Assembly: GCA_914767715.1 (NCBI GenBank)
Contig: OU612068.1
Span: 29,822,001 to 29,886,000 of the forward strand
Length of the DNA: 64,000 nucleotides
Reading direction: 5' to 3'
Source of the DNA: Membranipora membranacea
Lineage: Eukaryota > Bryozoa > Gymnolaemata > Cheilostomatida > Membraniporidae
The position numbers were made by a program, and so were the translations under genes. Below the pieces are notes generated by a model, which saw nothing but the letters and a program-made list of their open reading frames with translations, was not told the origin of the DNA and made no database searches. This document shows, one piece after another, positions 1-12,251 of the stretch (position 1 is the stretch's first letter; each line of letters begins with the position of its first letter).

Positions 1-1751
1 ACGATGAGACATAAACTATACACTGCAGACCGCTAGGTTGCGCAAAACATGCCTTATTGCGTCAGTGGTCACTGATAACAGGAAATCTATCAAGGGCAAA
101 CTCACAAGGAAGCAGTCATATGATACACATATCTGAGCACTCATCATAAATCATCATAAGATCTTTCTCTAAAAAGAGACTGACATGTCCCAAATTTCAA
201 CACCTCACATGATGACTTTTGCAATAACTATAGCTCTACCAGGAAGGAACCAGGAACAAGTTTGTTCTAATTTCTCACCATGCGTATAAGCTGTTCATTA
301 CTGAAGTGCTACACAAATAAAATATAAATCATCTAACTCGAACTGCGGGGACAAAAATAACGTTTTCTATTCTAGATATTTCATTTGCTACAGGTTTGTT
401 TTTTAGAATATTATCTTTGAGTTTCAAGCTTTTTTCTCAAGTACAATGCTTAGAAATCATGGTTCTACAACAATTTCTAGGAATTAAGCGTTATGAAAAT
501 ATAAACTTTTATTATACCTGGTTGTGTCAGGCCATTTTTGCCGGATAATTACTGCCATCCAGAAGCACTTGACTTAGATGGACAGACCTTCCTCAATATA
601 TGTGCAGACCCTCTCCTCCCAACAGGGTTGTTGCTGAATAATGTAGCTCTGCTCTACTAGCGGCGTCTGCCATTGTTTTGATCAATACTATGCACCAAGA
701 GCGCCAACTAGCACTTGGACAACTCTGATCTACGTCTTCCACATTTTCCTCAATTTCCATGGCCAACTCCTGATACCTTTTTAATCTTCTCTGCTTCTTT
801 ATCTTTTACTTTGAATTTCCCTGGCATTTCAATATCTATGATCATGGTAGCTTCTTATGACAACAACTGTATCAGGCCTCCTTGCATCCATTATCTGGTC
901 ATCAGGATGATATTATTATTATTATCATTACAAAACAGACGTCCAGCTTGTCTCCTCAGCCAAATGTGCAATACAATTATACCACCTATGGAATTCGGGC
1001 ATCAAACACAAGCATACTTCCATCTGAGATACGGCAAACACATTATTACTAACATATACTATTTTATACATGTCAGTGCTTCCAGCCACCAGGTATTTGA
1101 GTGGAGTTTATTGACAAGACACACAAGGTATTTTATATTTTGGTGACATATAGATGAAGCTTATCATAGTGTCAAACATACCAGCCTCCCAGCCTCCCTG
1201 TGTATATGATGTGCAATGATGAGTCATTTTTTTGAGTAACCTGACCAAACTGGTGGACATGATCTATTTAAACCTTTTTCTTGGGTATCGATTGATTGTG
1301 TTAGTAGTAGTACAACTTCTTGCATCTCCCCTCGAGACTGTAACACTTTCTAATATTGGCCTTGGCCCTTGGGCACTGAACAATGTTAATAAAATAGGTA
1401 TAAGATAAAGCAACAGTGGGGATGTATAGTTCATCCCTTTCAGAAAAATAGTTTAATTGCAATTATTGCAAACAGAAAAAGTCCGAAACAATGCACATGG
1501 AATGAGATGTTATTATGCCAACAGTGAGCCAGCTGGAAAATGGGGCTGCTTCTATGTGAGTATTAAAACAATAGTGTGAAATAATACAGGTACCAAGATA
1601 AAGACGTGATAATATAATAATCTATTATCGATAGAGTTATCTCCACACTAGATAGAGCTCAATTTAGAGACTAGAAGATAGTCATGTGATAATCAAATAC
1701 TAATCATGTGAGCATATGCAGGTATAACTCATCACTCATTATCGTGTGATG
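1..1751. other. Intergenic, left edge
   Basis: I see no supported gene here. It is the downstream flank of the first SLC46-like gene. A 143-codon open frame at 715-1146 has no ATG at its first codon, no family resemblance and no splice context, so I treat it as chance. A short palindromic motif, GAACAAGTTTGTTC, lies at 254-267 and resembles the arms of the hairpin insertion at 7869-7919. On the minus strand an ATG in a good context at about 674 opens only 26 codons. Confidence 0.5.
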
Positions 1752-4736
1752 TCACTCTTCTGATGTCAAATCAGAGTTAGTCCTTAGATCGTCCTCCAAT
1801 GCCTTATCCTTATCATGATAATAAGCCACTATGGCTGTGACAACCATTGCAAATACAAAAAGTAGAGCGCCGATTGCCAGAAATAAAGCTGGCCAAAATG
1901 AGAGTGAGGCTGTATAAACTTCCTTTGCAAGGACAGAAGTAACTGCTGACATGACACATTGAATAATTGCATCAAAAGCAAAGAGTTGACCTAATTCATT
2001 CTTAGTACAAATGTTGGTCTGTAGGCTACGGATAAGCGCAAAGAACGAAGTTTGTGTCATGAGAAAAGCTGCTCCAATCCACATGGAATAAGGAATGAAG
2101 TCTAATGACATGATAATATAGCCAATCACTTGTGAAACTGCGCAACCCATTGCCATGTGAAACTGATCGGGTTTAAAAAATCTCTTCAGAATATAAACAA
2201 CAAACGGTCCACCGAAGCCCTTTAAAGCGCTTGTGTAGCTACTGAATGCGGAGTATTCTGTCATGGTAAGTCCACGCTGTTTAACAAAGTAGAGAAATCC
2301 AGCGGACATGAAGGCATTAATTGTCACGAAGGGTAAGCTATACATAACAAAACTCAAATTTAAAAGTGTGCGTTTGTGTCCCGATCTCTTTCGATACACG
2401 GTCCTGAATGCATCCAAGGCATGAGATAGACTGATAACGTCACGCCATGGATGGTGGTGATTTGTACTCATGGCGTCTCTAACAAAGACTAGAGCTACAA
2501 TAGCCGGCAGCGCTGACACTCCCGCTGTGATATATGAGAGCTTATCCAGGCCAAAGTCATCGATTATAAATCCGTTAATCGTTTGTCCAATAAGCACACC
2601 AAACAGAATAGTCCCTTCCGCTATGGCCATATAGAAAGCTCTTTTCTTAGGGGTGGTGACAAGCCCTACATAGCTAAACGACGTCATCAAAATCTACAAT
2701 CAGATATAACGGCAAATAAATTCTATATGTCGAGGCGATCTCACAAGTCACAGCTGAACCGATCGCATCAAGCGACTGATGCCGTCAGGAACCCAACCCC
2801 CACCCCCATGATAAGGATATTGTATTTTATGGCTACCATTAACAAGTACTCTGTCTGGCTACATGAGGGCAGCTCCTTGTTATAACATTTCTTTACACAG
2901 AATCTTGCGGCAAAATGGGGTTGTCTTACACTCATGCGATAGGAGACAACTCTTGTCATATACTATGTAGATTTTTACAAGCATGAATGTGGTGAGCTGC
3001 GCCAGAGGTCGGGGTAATTATGAAAAATTAACAATTTAGTGATGAAACAATCCCGTTTAATCTAACAAATCAGGCAAATTTATTTTCATTACTATGAGTT
3101 CAGTATGCACCAGAACAGGATAAGCAGGGTTATCAGTGATATAGATAAGGATTCTAATCTGTGGCACAGTTCATTGTATGACGGAAGGGTCACTCACAAG
3201 GCATTGCCAGTATTAGGAATGTGAGCTCATACGGCTGAATGATGTATGTGGGCATAGGCATAGTATTACAAGAGTAGCTTGTTTGCTATTTAGAATTCAA
3301 ACAACCTCCACACATTTAGTTGTTGTCATTGAGATACTCCAACAACCTCCGTCTGTAGGCTGTACACACAGTTTTATAATTACCACTACAACTTTCATAT
3401 AAGAAGACTAACCATTGGATATCCTCCGAATATGGTGTTGAGAAGTGGGTAGACCAGTACAGTAGCCATCGGCCAGACGAGAAACTGAGTAGTGGCAAGC
3501 AGGGCCAGATATATAGTAGCTAAAGCACTACCAATCAAGGGCAGTACTAGAGGTAGCTTATGTCCGATTTTATCGCAGTACGAACTGAGCATCATATTCA
3601 TGATAATGGAGAAGGGTAGTTGAAGCAGAGCTATGTAGTTTGCCCACATGGCTTCCTCTTTCTACAATGAAGACAATTACGAAAAAGTTGAATCACATCA
3701 AGGAATGTCTTTATCTCTTTGGTTTGGTTACATGCTGTGAAAGTTATCTGGAAGAACCAAATCAACACGTCATAATGGGAGAATAAATAATGCTGTGGTT
3801 AGGTTTATTGTTACGTGGTATCAGTAAATGGCTCATGGTTATATCCTTGTACCAATGACTGTACGCAATGATGCATGTGTGTGTGTGTGTGTACTTTAAC
3901 TGGCAGCTAGTTTATTATTGTTGATTTTGGCCATCTGCAGCCATCGCAGCGGTGCTGGATGTGTTTACCTCCGTATTACACAACATTAAATTAATGACAA
4001 CTATGACGTGGAGTAATATAATGATTTTGGGCAGGGCGATTTTACTTACTCTATGATATGTATATTGTAGCATGATAACCGGGCACAAAAATTCAGCTGA
4101 TTGAAAAAATGGAGACAAAAGTGAGAAGTATTTGAGCAATGTCAAAATTTAGGAGCAAGAGTCACCTCCTTCAAGGATAGCTTATCACAACCGGAGTAAT
4201 TCGACCTTGTATTATATCGTTATATGGAGATAGGGTGATCTTGTTCCGCCTTCGGCCAGGCTAATTTCGCTATAAATGGCTCAACCAAGCAAACACACTT
4301 CTTAATCCCATCATCAGAATTTCAACAGTTTTTAACGAAAATAGTACAGATATTGATGTCTATGATTTTATTCTACAGATAACGACGATGAATTACAACG
4401 GATACATACCTGAAGGTCTGGATGAGAGACTGTAAACGTTTTATTACTGCATAGAGTCAGATTGTGAAAGTGCTGGTAGCACAGTTTGTTGTAGAGTACA
4501 GATTCTTGAGTAACCGAATTGATGGCTATCGGAATGAAGAATAACACCACAGTCACAAATACAGGCCAGGGTGAGGCTGGTATTTTGCTGAGAGGATTTT
4601 TTCCTGATATACAGCTAGGTGATACGGCGGTCATATCTGAGGAGTCAGTAGATGATGTTGAAGCTGATACATCATCATCATCCAGGATTAACTGTCTCTT
4701 ATCGTCTCCCCTGTTATTATTCTCTGTCATCATCAC
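1752..4736 (-). CDS. SLC46-like MFS transporter, copy 1
   Basis: Probable plasma-membrane or lysosomal solute transporter of the major facilitator superfamily, SLC46 (proton-coupled folate transporter/TSCOT) group; the substrate cannot be read from sequence. Coding exons are 4736-4410, 3661-3413 and 2693-1752, all joined in phase 0 at GT-AG sites, giving about 505 aa. An acidic, Ser-rich cytosolic N-terminus (about 45 aa) precedes TM1 (after SPWPVFV). An extracellular loop carries the Cys and N-glycosylation motifs typical of the family (YNKLCYQHFHNLTLCSNKT). The loop-2 motif appears as SSYCDKIGHKLPL, resembling MFS motif A. Twelve membrane segments are expected. The start is the ATG at 4736, which opens MMM; either following Met is possible. 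It is the most downstream of three same-strand paralogs with identical intron positions. I am sure of the superfamily and fairly sure of SLC46. Confidence 0.88.
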
Positions 4737-5757
4737 AGCTTAAAAAACCTTCCTGCTCAGTCCGCTGACTGATCTCAGTATATAGCTTTACTGCTAATGT
4801 AGTAGCCCCACAAGGCTAATACTGACTGTATCAAGTCTGAAATTAACATAACAATTTATGAGAGCGTGGTAGACAAATAAATGTTGATCAAATTCTGTCG
4901 CTCTGCGCTGGGTTTGTATGATTTGCCTCCTCTGCCACACTTGAAGATGAGCATGAAATGAGTCAGATCTCATCTCGAACTGATCTTTTAACAGAATCAG
5001 GAACAGAAACAGAAGTTGAGTACAATTATCATTAGCGTGATACTTAGGATGATTGCTTTACCTTTGAATATTTGTCTGTGACCTGCCCCTGTCAGTGCCC
5101 CTGTCAGTGCCACTCTCTCAGCCTGTCAGTATTTCCCTGTCACGACGTCATATCAGAGGTCTCCTGAGGTCCGATATGTTCCACTTATTCAACTTCGTAT
5201 TTGAGATGCCCACAAGGATGCTCTGTATTATTAAAATGGAGCCAGGTATGGGCTCACTGGCATTAAAAATATAAGCACCGCCCTTTGTGGCGTGTTGACA
5301 AATGTAACAAGAAATGTTGGCAATGATTTATGATTACTCACATGACTAAACATCCAGCTTGAAAACTAAATTTGCACAGCATTATAATTACTACTATCAG
5401 CTGGTTCCGTAATATTGAGGAGTATTACGCTGTATGTAGGCTGTGTAACTTAGTTAACTCTATCACTATCCAATCAAATACAATGAAGTTACAGAGCCCT
5501 GCACGTGATGTGCCGTCGCCTTGACCCATAGGACACACAATTAGCCTTGTGATCCGGATCGAAAGTTCAAACTTTAAATTTCGGTAATATAACACAATCA
5601 TGATCTTTAGTGCAAATAGTGGTGTCAGGATTAAACTTTCCTTCTATTATCACTTGACGGAAGTTTGTATATTAGCATGCAAAGTTAGCACATGTTTCAA
5701 AAGACATGTGTAAATTAGTTTAATAAATAATGATATCTTAGCCTTATCTCAGGGGCC

Positions 5758-6048
5758 CTATTTCCGTTGGGGTCTGCTGAGATAAGGCTGTGACCTTTCT
5801 GTTTTACTTTCAGCAGTATCACCATTTCCATATATACAAAAGAATACGTTACAAATATGCCAAATTTTTGGTGTCAAGAGATTTTTTATTATTGCAAGCC
5901 ACTCTTTGTCACTATTTAGAGGAAAAGACAACATCGTCCAGCCTGGATTGATATGCAGTAATCCCTGAGAGATCATCTTGTATATTGTTCCTTGTCCAAT
6001 TATTTCTGAAAGTGTCGCAAGCTTGTCAGAAAATCGTTGGTAGGAAGG
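5758..6048 (-). pseudogene. Unidentified 97-codon open frame, possible gene or element relic
   Basis: An uninterrupted minus-strand frame runs from just after a TGA to a TAA, for 97 codons including about 20 before its first ATG. The translation has a balanced composition (for example INPGWTMLSFPL and SDKEWLAIIKNLL) rather than the Ile/Tyr/Phe-rich look of chance frames in AT-rich DNA. I see no splice acceptor at its 5' side and recognise no family. It may be a fragment of a mobile-element protein or chance. No function is proposed. Confidence 0.2.
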
Positions 6049-7859
6049 TCAAACCAGCGAAGGATATGTCAATGTCACCAACGAGCTGGAAGTGATGTCA
6101 CACAGGCACAATATTACAAAATATGGGTGAGCAGCTTGGCTGTATGCCAGTATTCTTTGGATATACAAATAGCTGCACTTTCCAGCCACAAGCTTCTAAA
6201 AATGGCCTCACCTTGTCGGAGTTTGCACTTATATTGGCCAACAAAGTCAAAATAAAACAGGATCTGAACTAATTCTGGTTCATGTCTTTGCAAAGCAGCA
6301 ATCAGGCTGGTCAGAAGAATGAGTTCAAACTATTGCTGGCAACCTGCCAAGTATGTAAGATTAAAATGTGACAGTCATCATTGGTACTTCTTATGTGTGG
6401 AGTGTTCTATTCTGACACCCCAAAATTTTTCTCACGAACAGTCACAGCCAAAATACCTTTGTAATCAACAACGTAGAAAGAAAGCCAAACAGCGGAAACA
6501 CACACTTTAAACCAGTCATTCAAGCGCTTTATTGTTAGTATTTTTAGTTCAGTTTTTTCTGTATCAAACGTATCAAATGCCTAGCAACAGTAATACAATT
6601 ATTTGAGAATTTATTTGCGTTGGTGTTTAGTGAGCTAGGAAGAATTGGATTGAATCAGAACTTAGTGTGCTTCAACACATGAGACCTAGCCAACAGTGGG
6701 TCTTGGTCACCACGCCTCATTGCAAGGCATCTGGGAGTGCAGATTTAAACCCTGAACATATCTAAAACCATAGAATAATCAGACCGATGAAGTGTTATAT
6801 ATAAGAAGGTGTAAGCATGTTACATTCATTAATAGCTTTATAACTCAATGTGTGCAGGATGTAAATGAGCAGAAAGAGCCCCTCATGTTACATGACAATG
6901 AAATTTACTGCATAATGACTGGGACCTGATAAAACTAGACTTTTTATAATCTAAACTACATCTAATACAATGAAAGAAAGCAGGACATCAACATAAAATG
7001 ACACTTTGTTCTATTTTGCCAAGGTAACTCTTTTTATAAGGTAACATTTTTATTATTATTATCTTTATTACTAACCATTGGTAGCAGACTAAAAATTAGC
7101 AGCGACCCTTATAGGTTTTTGTAGAAAAAGAGGAGGCATCCTGGGTATAAAAAGGGTCTTGTTTAGTTTTGTCGATTGAAAGTAGATTTAATGCTACTTT
7201 TTGACTGACTATATATGTCACACCAATTCTCAAAGTGATAACAAGATGGTGGGACGTAGAAGAAACTGAAGTTGTTCTCTATCGGGCAAAGGGAAGACAA
7301 TACAGCATAAAATGATCTTCCATGCGCCATCATAGAGAATCGCGACAGGAATCATATGTGTCATCTGTCCAGGCAAGGAGTCTAACTCCCTGGTCCAGGG
7401 ATTCAATGGATTGTCCAGGGGTTACACATACTGCCGGACAACATGATAAAGACCCTCAAGAAGCCAAACTAATGATTTATTTAAAACTGTCTCATTTCTT
7501 TCATTTAAAAAAAAGAAAATTATCAGTTATAGGGAATTTTGTTCTTCTTCATTCCACAATTACATGCTTTTATTATCAAAATGAGTTGCATTAATTTCTT
7601 TTAACTCTGAAATGCATATAAGGACGTGAAATGCTCTAATTTTCGTCGGCACTGCCCCTGCTGTTCTAGATGGGCGTTGCGTTATGCGTTTACACATATT
7701 TTTAGTAGGTGGTTGACAGGTCTGGAAGTCATTGAAGAATATACTACTGTAAGTATGTATGTATGAGAACATAAGAGTATGTATTTGTATATAAGCTTTG
7801 AAGGCTATTGAATAGATCAAACAATAAATATAAGAGAGCACAAAACTCATAATACTGAT

Positions 7860-7928
7860 ACTAACACTTAGAACAAGTTTGTTCCCATCTGCCACCACAG
7901 AGGGAACAAACTTGTTCTAACTAACACT
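7860..7928. mobile_element. 51-bp hairpin insertion with 9-bp direct repeats
   Basis: The sequence at 7869-7919 is a hairpin: an 18-bp arm (7869-7886, TAGAACAAGTTTGTTCCC) is perfectly reverse-complementary to 7902-7919, with a 15-base spacer. Directly outside are two copies of ACTAACACT (7860-7868 and 7920-7928), as expected for a target-site duplication. It lies about 110 bases beyond the stop of SLC46-like copy 2. It is too short to encode anything, so it is probably a non-autonomous element or an end-only relic. Confidence 0.55.
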
Positions 7929-8039
7929 ATGACTAGAGACATAAACGGATCAAATTACTGATCTGGTGTTAAAGTGACTAGAAGTACTAAAGATGAGATC
8001 TAAATAACGGTTAACTATGTACATGTATAGAAGTGTCTA

Positions 8040-10583
8040 TTATTCACTCTCTAGTGTTTTATCCTTGTCATGATAATGTGCAACAACAGAGGTTACAACC
8101 ATAGTTAGAACATAAATAAATGCACAAACTGCTAAAAACAAACCAGGCCAAAATGATAATGAGGCTGAGTATACCTCCTTGGCCCCTACATATACAACAC
8201 AGTTCAAAACACATTGAATTATAAAATCGACGGCAAAAAATTGAGTCAGCTCTTCTTCACTGCAGAGTTTAGCCTGCACTGAATGAACAAGAGCGAAGAA
8301 GGAACACTCAGTTAGCAGAAAAATGGCTCCTATCCATAAAGAGTTTGGAATCCAATTAATGGACATGATAGTGAAACCGATAACTTGCATAGCGGCACAA
8401 CCCATGGCAAAGTGAAATTGATTGGGGTTGATCAATTTTCTAATGCCATAAACTAAAAGAGGCCCAGCAAAACATTTCAAAGCATCTAAATACCCTCCAA
8501 ATAGTGAATAATTGGTCAAAGAAAAACCTCTGTGTTTGACAAAATATAGAAAGCTGCCTCCACAGTAGCAGTTCATGACAATTGTAGGAAGGGTGTACAT
8601 GATAACGGTCAGATTGAGGAGGAGTCGTTTGTAGCCTGAACGTTTCTTAGATAATGTCTTAAAAGCATCCAAGATATGAGAAAAACTTAAAACATCACGC
8701 CATTTAATTGTCCTAGTATTGTGATTCACATTGGTAACAAACACCAAGGTGATCATTACAGATAAAAACGATACGGCAGATGTCACATAAGCTGTCTGGT
8801 TGATGCCAAAATAGTGTACAATGAGTCCATTTGCAACAAATCCTAACAGCTCACCCGCCCAGCCAGTAGCTTCGACGATGGCTATGTAAGAAGCTTTGCT
8901 GTCTTCAGGAGATATCAGGGCTGTATAACTCAATGTTACCAAACAAACCTAGAAAATAATAAAGAATTGTATAATTGCATCAGTCAGCAGTGGCTTGTGA
9001 TTGGTTATAATAAATAGTGTATACAAAAAGAATTAATAATACATATATTGCTGTTTAGTAAAAAACAGAAGATTGGGCTGCCCTAGAGAGGGACGCAAGG
9101 TGCCCAAAATCCTCACACTGTGAATGTAATACATCCTAGAAAACTAGAATGCATCCTAGTGTGAGGCCATAATAGACCTCCTGACCTGGGTGTGCAGCAG
9201 GCTGCCAAAACTGAAACTGGCACTAATTAGCCATTGGTAGTGACACTTGCATTGGGTATGCATAATGCAAAGGGAGCTCATAGATGTACTTACCGTGGAG
9301 TATCCTCCGAACATAGTGTAGAGTATCGGAAATATGAGAACAGTCCACATCGGCCAGGTCACATACGAGGTGAGAAGAGAGAGGTATACACTACCCAACA
9401 TGAAGCTAATCAGAGGAAGTAGCAGTGGTAGTTTATGTCCCACTTTATCACAGTACGAGCTGAGGAAAAGGTTGGCCAGGATTGGGAATGGTAACATCAG
9501 CAGTGAAAGATAGTTAGACCACTCTGCCTGCTCTTTCTGAAATGGGAGACAAATAAATTAAGCTATCAGTGAATTTGGTGACAGATTATATTGTTTGATA
9601 ATGAGCATGCAAACACAGCCTTCAACCAATTACACATTTTTTGGCACAGCAACTTTTTATCTCTGCATATGTGGCAGGAATCCAATAAAAACTTGTGATA
9701 TATATTCACCCTGTTATAATTGTGTAATATTATCAGCCTGTGATGGCGATTGTGTTGAACTACTGGCAAGTAAATGCAGTGAAAGACCATTCAGTAAGCC
9801 TTTTTTACCATTGAGGCACTGGTGGGATTCTCTCAATTAGAATAAGCAATTTGTGTCCAATACGGTTAATAGCCATCCACAAATATTCTCTGTAAAAGAT
9901 CCGCCACCGCAAACTGACCATCCATGAATTTCAGACTGTGACTGTCTCAAACGAATGGCTTTGTGGCAGAAATCATTTTTTATTACAAACCAGGCCTCTA
10001 ACTTATGAACCATTTCAAGTGAACTTTTGGAGTTTGCTGTCTGAAACCCATCTGAATGGCTATTAGGCTAGACATTCGGATTGATATTTGTTGCAGCACC
10101 ATTCACTTAAATCCTTCAGTTTCCACTCGAAAGAGCACCAAGATTAACACAGCGGAGATTACTTAGAATGTCTTTAGAGGGGGGAATCCCACCTTAGTTA
10201 CAGGTTGCAACACCGCTTTGCCAAACCGGCCCCTAAAGATAGGGTTGTTCAAAGTAAATACTGTAGTGAAAATATGTACAAACCTGTAAGTGATGGTGAG
10301 TGGCAGTAAAACTCTTGTCACTACATAGCGTCATGTTGTGGAAGTGGTGATAGCACAGCTTGTTGTACACCATGGCTTCTGTGATAACTGAGTTCATAAC
10401 ATAAGGGAAGAAATAAAGAACTGCGACTATGATGACTGGCCATGGAGAGGCAGGAATCCGGCAGCAGTTCCTGTCTCTAGTTCCACCGGTAGATCTGATT
10501 GGTCCGCGCACCTGTACTGATAACTGACCCTCGTACGAACCAATTAGAGGAGTCCTTTCATTTGAACTGCTCGAACTCTCCAT
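8040..10583 (-). CDS. SLC46-like MFS transporter, copy 2
   Basis: Paralog of the neighbouring SLC46-type transporters. Coding exons are 10583-10284, 9536-9294 and 8948-8040, phase 0 throughout, giving about 483 aa. Exon 1 encodes a Ser-rich leader with TPLIGSY, TM1 after SPWPVII, and the loop YNKLCYHHFHNMTLCSDKS. Exon 2 begins KEQAEWSNY and contains SSYCDKVGHKLPL and FGGYST, the same landmarks as copies 1 and 3. Exon 3 carries the remaining helices and ends in a short cytosolic tail (HYHDKDKTLESE). Like copy 1, the tail has a YHDKDK motif, which suggests copies 1 and 2 are closer to each other than to copy 3. The start is the first ATG of the exon-1 frame. Substrate unknown. Confidence 0.87.
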
Positions 10584-12251
10584 TTCGACTATCTAAAGCT
10601 GAAAAATGAAAAGTTTTGTAATTGCAAAGTTTAAAATGTTATAATCAAACAGCTCCAATACATGATGCACAGTTGACAAATCTGTTTCGTCTATCTGAAG
10701 CTGTAACAAACTTTTATGCTTTTGATGTAACTGTGATATCATAACTTTCAAAGTTTGTTTGAAATTGAAAGAAATACACAATATTGCATTGAATGGCTCT
10801 CTGCCAGTCTCAAACGCTTATATAAATAATGCTATATTGGACAATGGACATACTCCTTGGTTTGAGGGGCAGATGTTACTGTTGCAGGCGATGCTTTTCT
10901 CTTTCTGTTATTTAATCCGACTAGCATCTGTCAACCGATTTTTAGAGATCAAAGACTACAGCAGAAAATGTAGCCCTGCTCTTCCATGTATTTTACCACC
11001 CATACTAACCCGATGTGTAAGAGTCATGCAACATTAAAAAACCCGCCTCCTTGCATATAATTAACCAAAGGGCTATCATTATAGCTATTGTACCGTGAAC
11101 AATTTAGGTTGGATAAACGTGGTAAGAAAGTTTGATTATCAGAGTATAACCTATAGGAATGGATGATGCGAAGACACACATACATTCACTTCAACGATAA
11201 GTTTAGTATCTTTGCCTTTGTCTCTCGTACACAGGCACATAACTTAGTATAAGAGTATGGTGTATGATGTTAGAAGTTGTAGTTGTAGTCTGACTTACCC
11301 TGTTCAATGTGGGAGTGCCTTGGTCTTACAGTAGCTTTATCGATGAGCAGATGAGTTGGACTGCTTGTCTGAGGTGGAATCGAAAGTTCGATCAACAAGT
11401 TGATATAATAGAATGATTAGAGGGGATTAATGACTGGAACTGTATACTAATAGCTATTATATACAAATTAAACAGGATCTATGATACAGGATGTGCTCGA
11501 CTGTTATCCTGGTTTTCCTGAGTTTATCCGGGTCTTCTTGGGTAGCATGCTGCTATCAGCCACCTCCTAACAAGCTGTGATGAGGATGTGGTTGATAATA
11601 GCATGGGCTGCTGTGTTTGAGCGCATGAACTGAACCTAATGAGTGTCCCTGCCTTATCTATGCTGGCTGTTCTTCCCTCTAACATAAATATCATCACTCA
11701 CATGACATATATAAATTCCTTTGTGCGAGTAATCCCTTCTAAGTGGATTTAGTGCATTCAACCTATTCAACCGTGAAACATGAAGATTTTCCTTTCTGTT
11801 CTTTATTGTCACTATAAAGTGTGCTCGATATATTAATAACCAACTTCCTAATGGCTCAAATGTTCAGCAGTTCTATGACCAATGTCTGTTGGCAAGTATT
11901 TATGTTCTATAGTGGTGCATCTTGTACACTAACACAAGAATTAGAGTTTTGATCATCAACCATAATATGCCTCTTCCTATGTAGTAACATGAACACAGCT
12001 ATGGCTAGCCTCAGCACAAAGGTCCACATCAAAAAATGGGTGTACATGATTCAAGTGTATGTCAGATATGAAATGCATTTAAGATAAGAAGTGAATTAAG
12101 CATGTAAGCGCGCCAACTTTATTGCGCGTGATAAAAGCTATTAAAAATTATGTGAGGGCGTTTCTTACCCTGTTTCAAAGTTGGTTTCAATTATAAATGT
12201 AATGTTCGACTAGACAAGACAAGAAATACAATGAGATAAAAAGGTGATTTA
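10584..12251. other. Intergenic between SLC46-like copies 2 and 3
   Basis: AT-rich spacer of about 1.7 kb. It should hold the promoter/5' UTR of copy 2 and the 3' UTR of copy 3. I find no convincing open frame, repeat array or RNA gene. Short frames at 10593-10781 and 10759-11037 lack coding character. Confidence 0.45.

Larger units (their letters stand above)
4737..8039. other. Intergenic between SLC46-like copies 1 and 2
   Basis: This 3.3-kb spacer lies upstream of copy 1 and downstream of copy 2. It is AT-rich with no family-recognisable gene. It holds an unidentified minus-strand open frame (5758-6048) and a hairpin insertion with direct repeats (7860-7928), both listed separately. A run of T/A-rich low-complexity sequence lies near 7030-7060. 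Confidence 0.5.

Noticed and set aside
520-674. Minus-strand ATG in good context (MADAAS...) with a downstream donor-like CCAG|GTATAA, as a first exon of a gene running off the left edge
   Set aside because: The frame hits TGA after 26 codons, no donor joins before it, and no further exon is visible to the left.
715-1146. 143-codon plus-strand open frame
   Set aside because: It does not begin with ATG, is rich in Ile/Phe/His/Ser as chance AT-rich translation, and has no motif or splice context.
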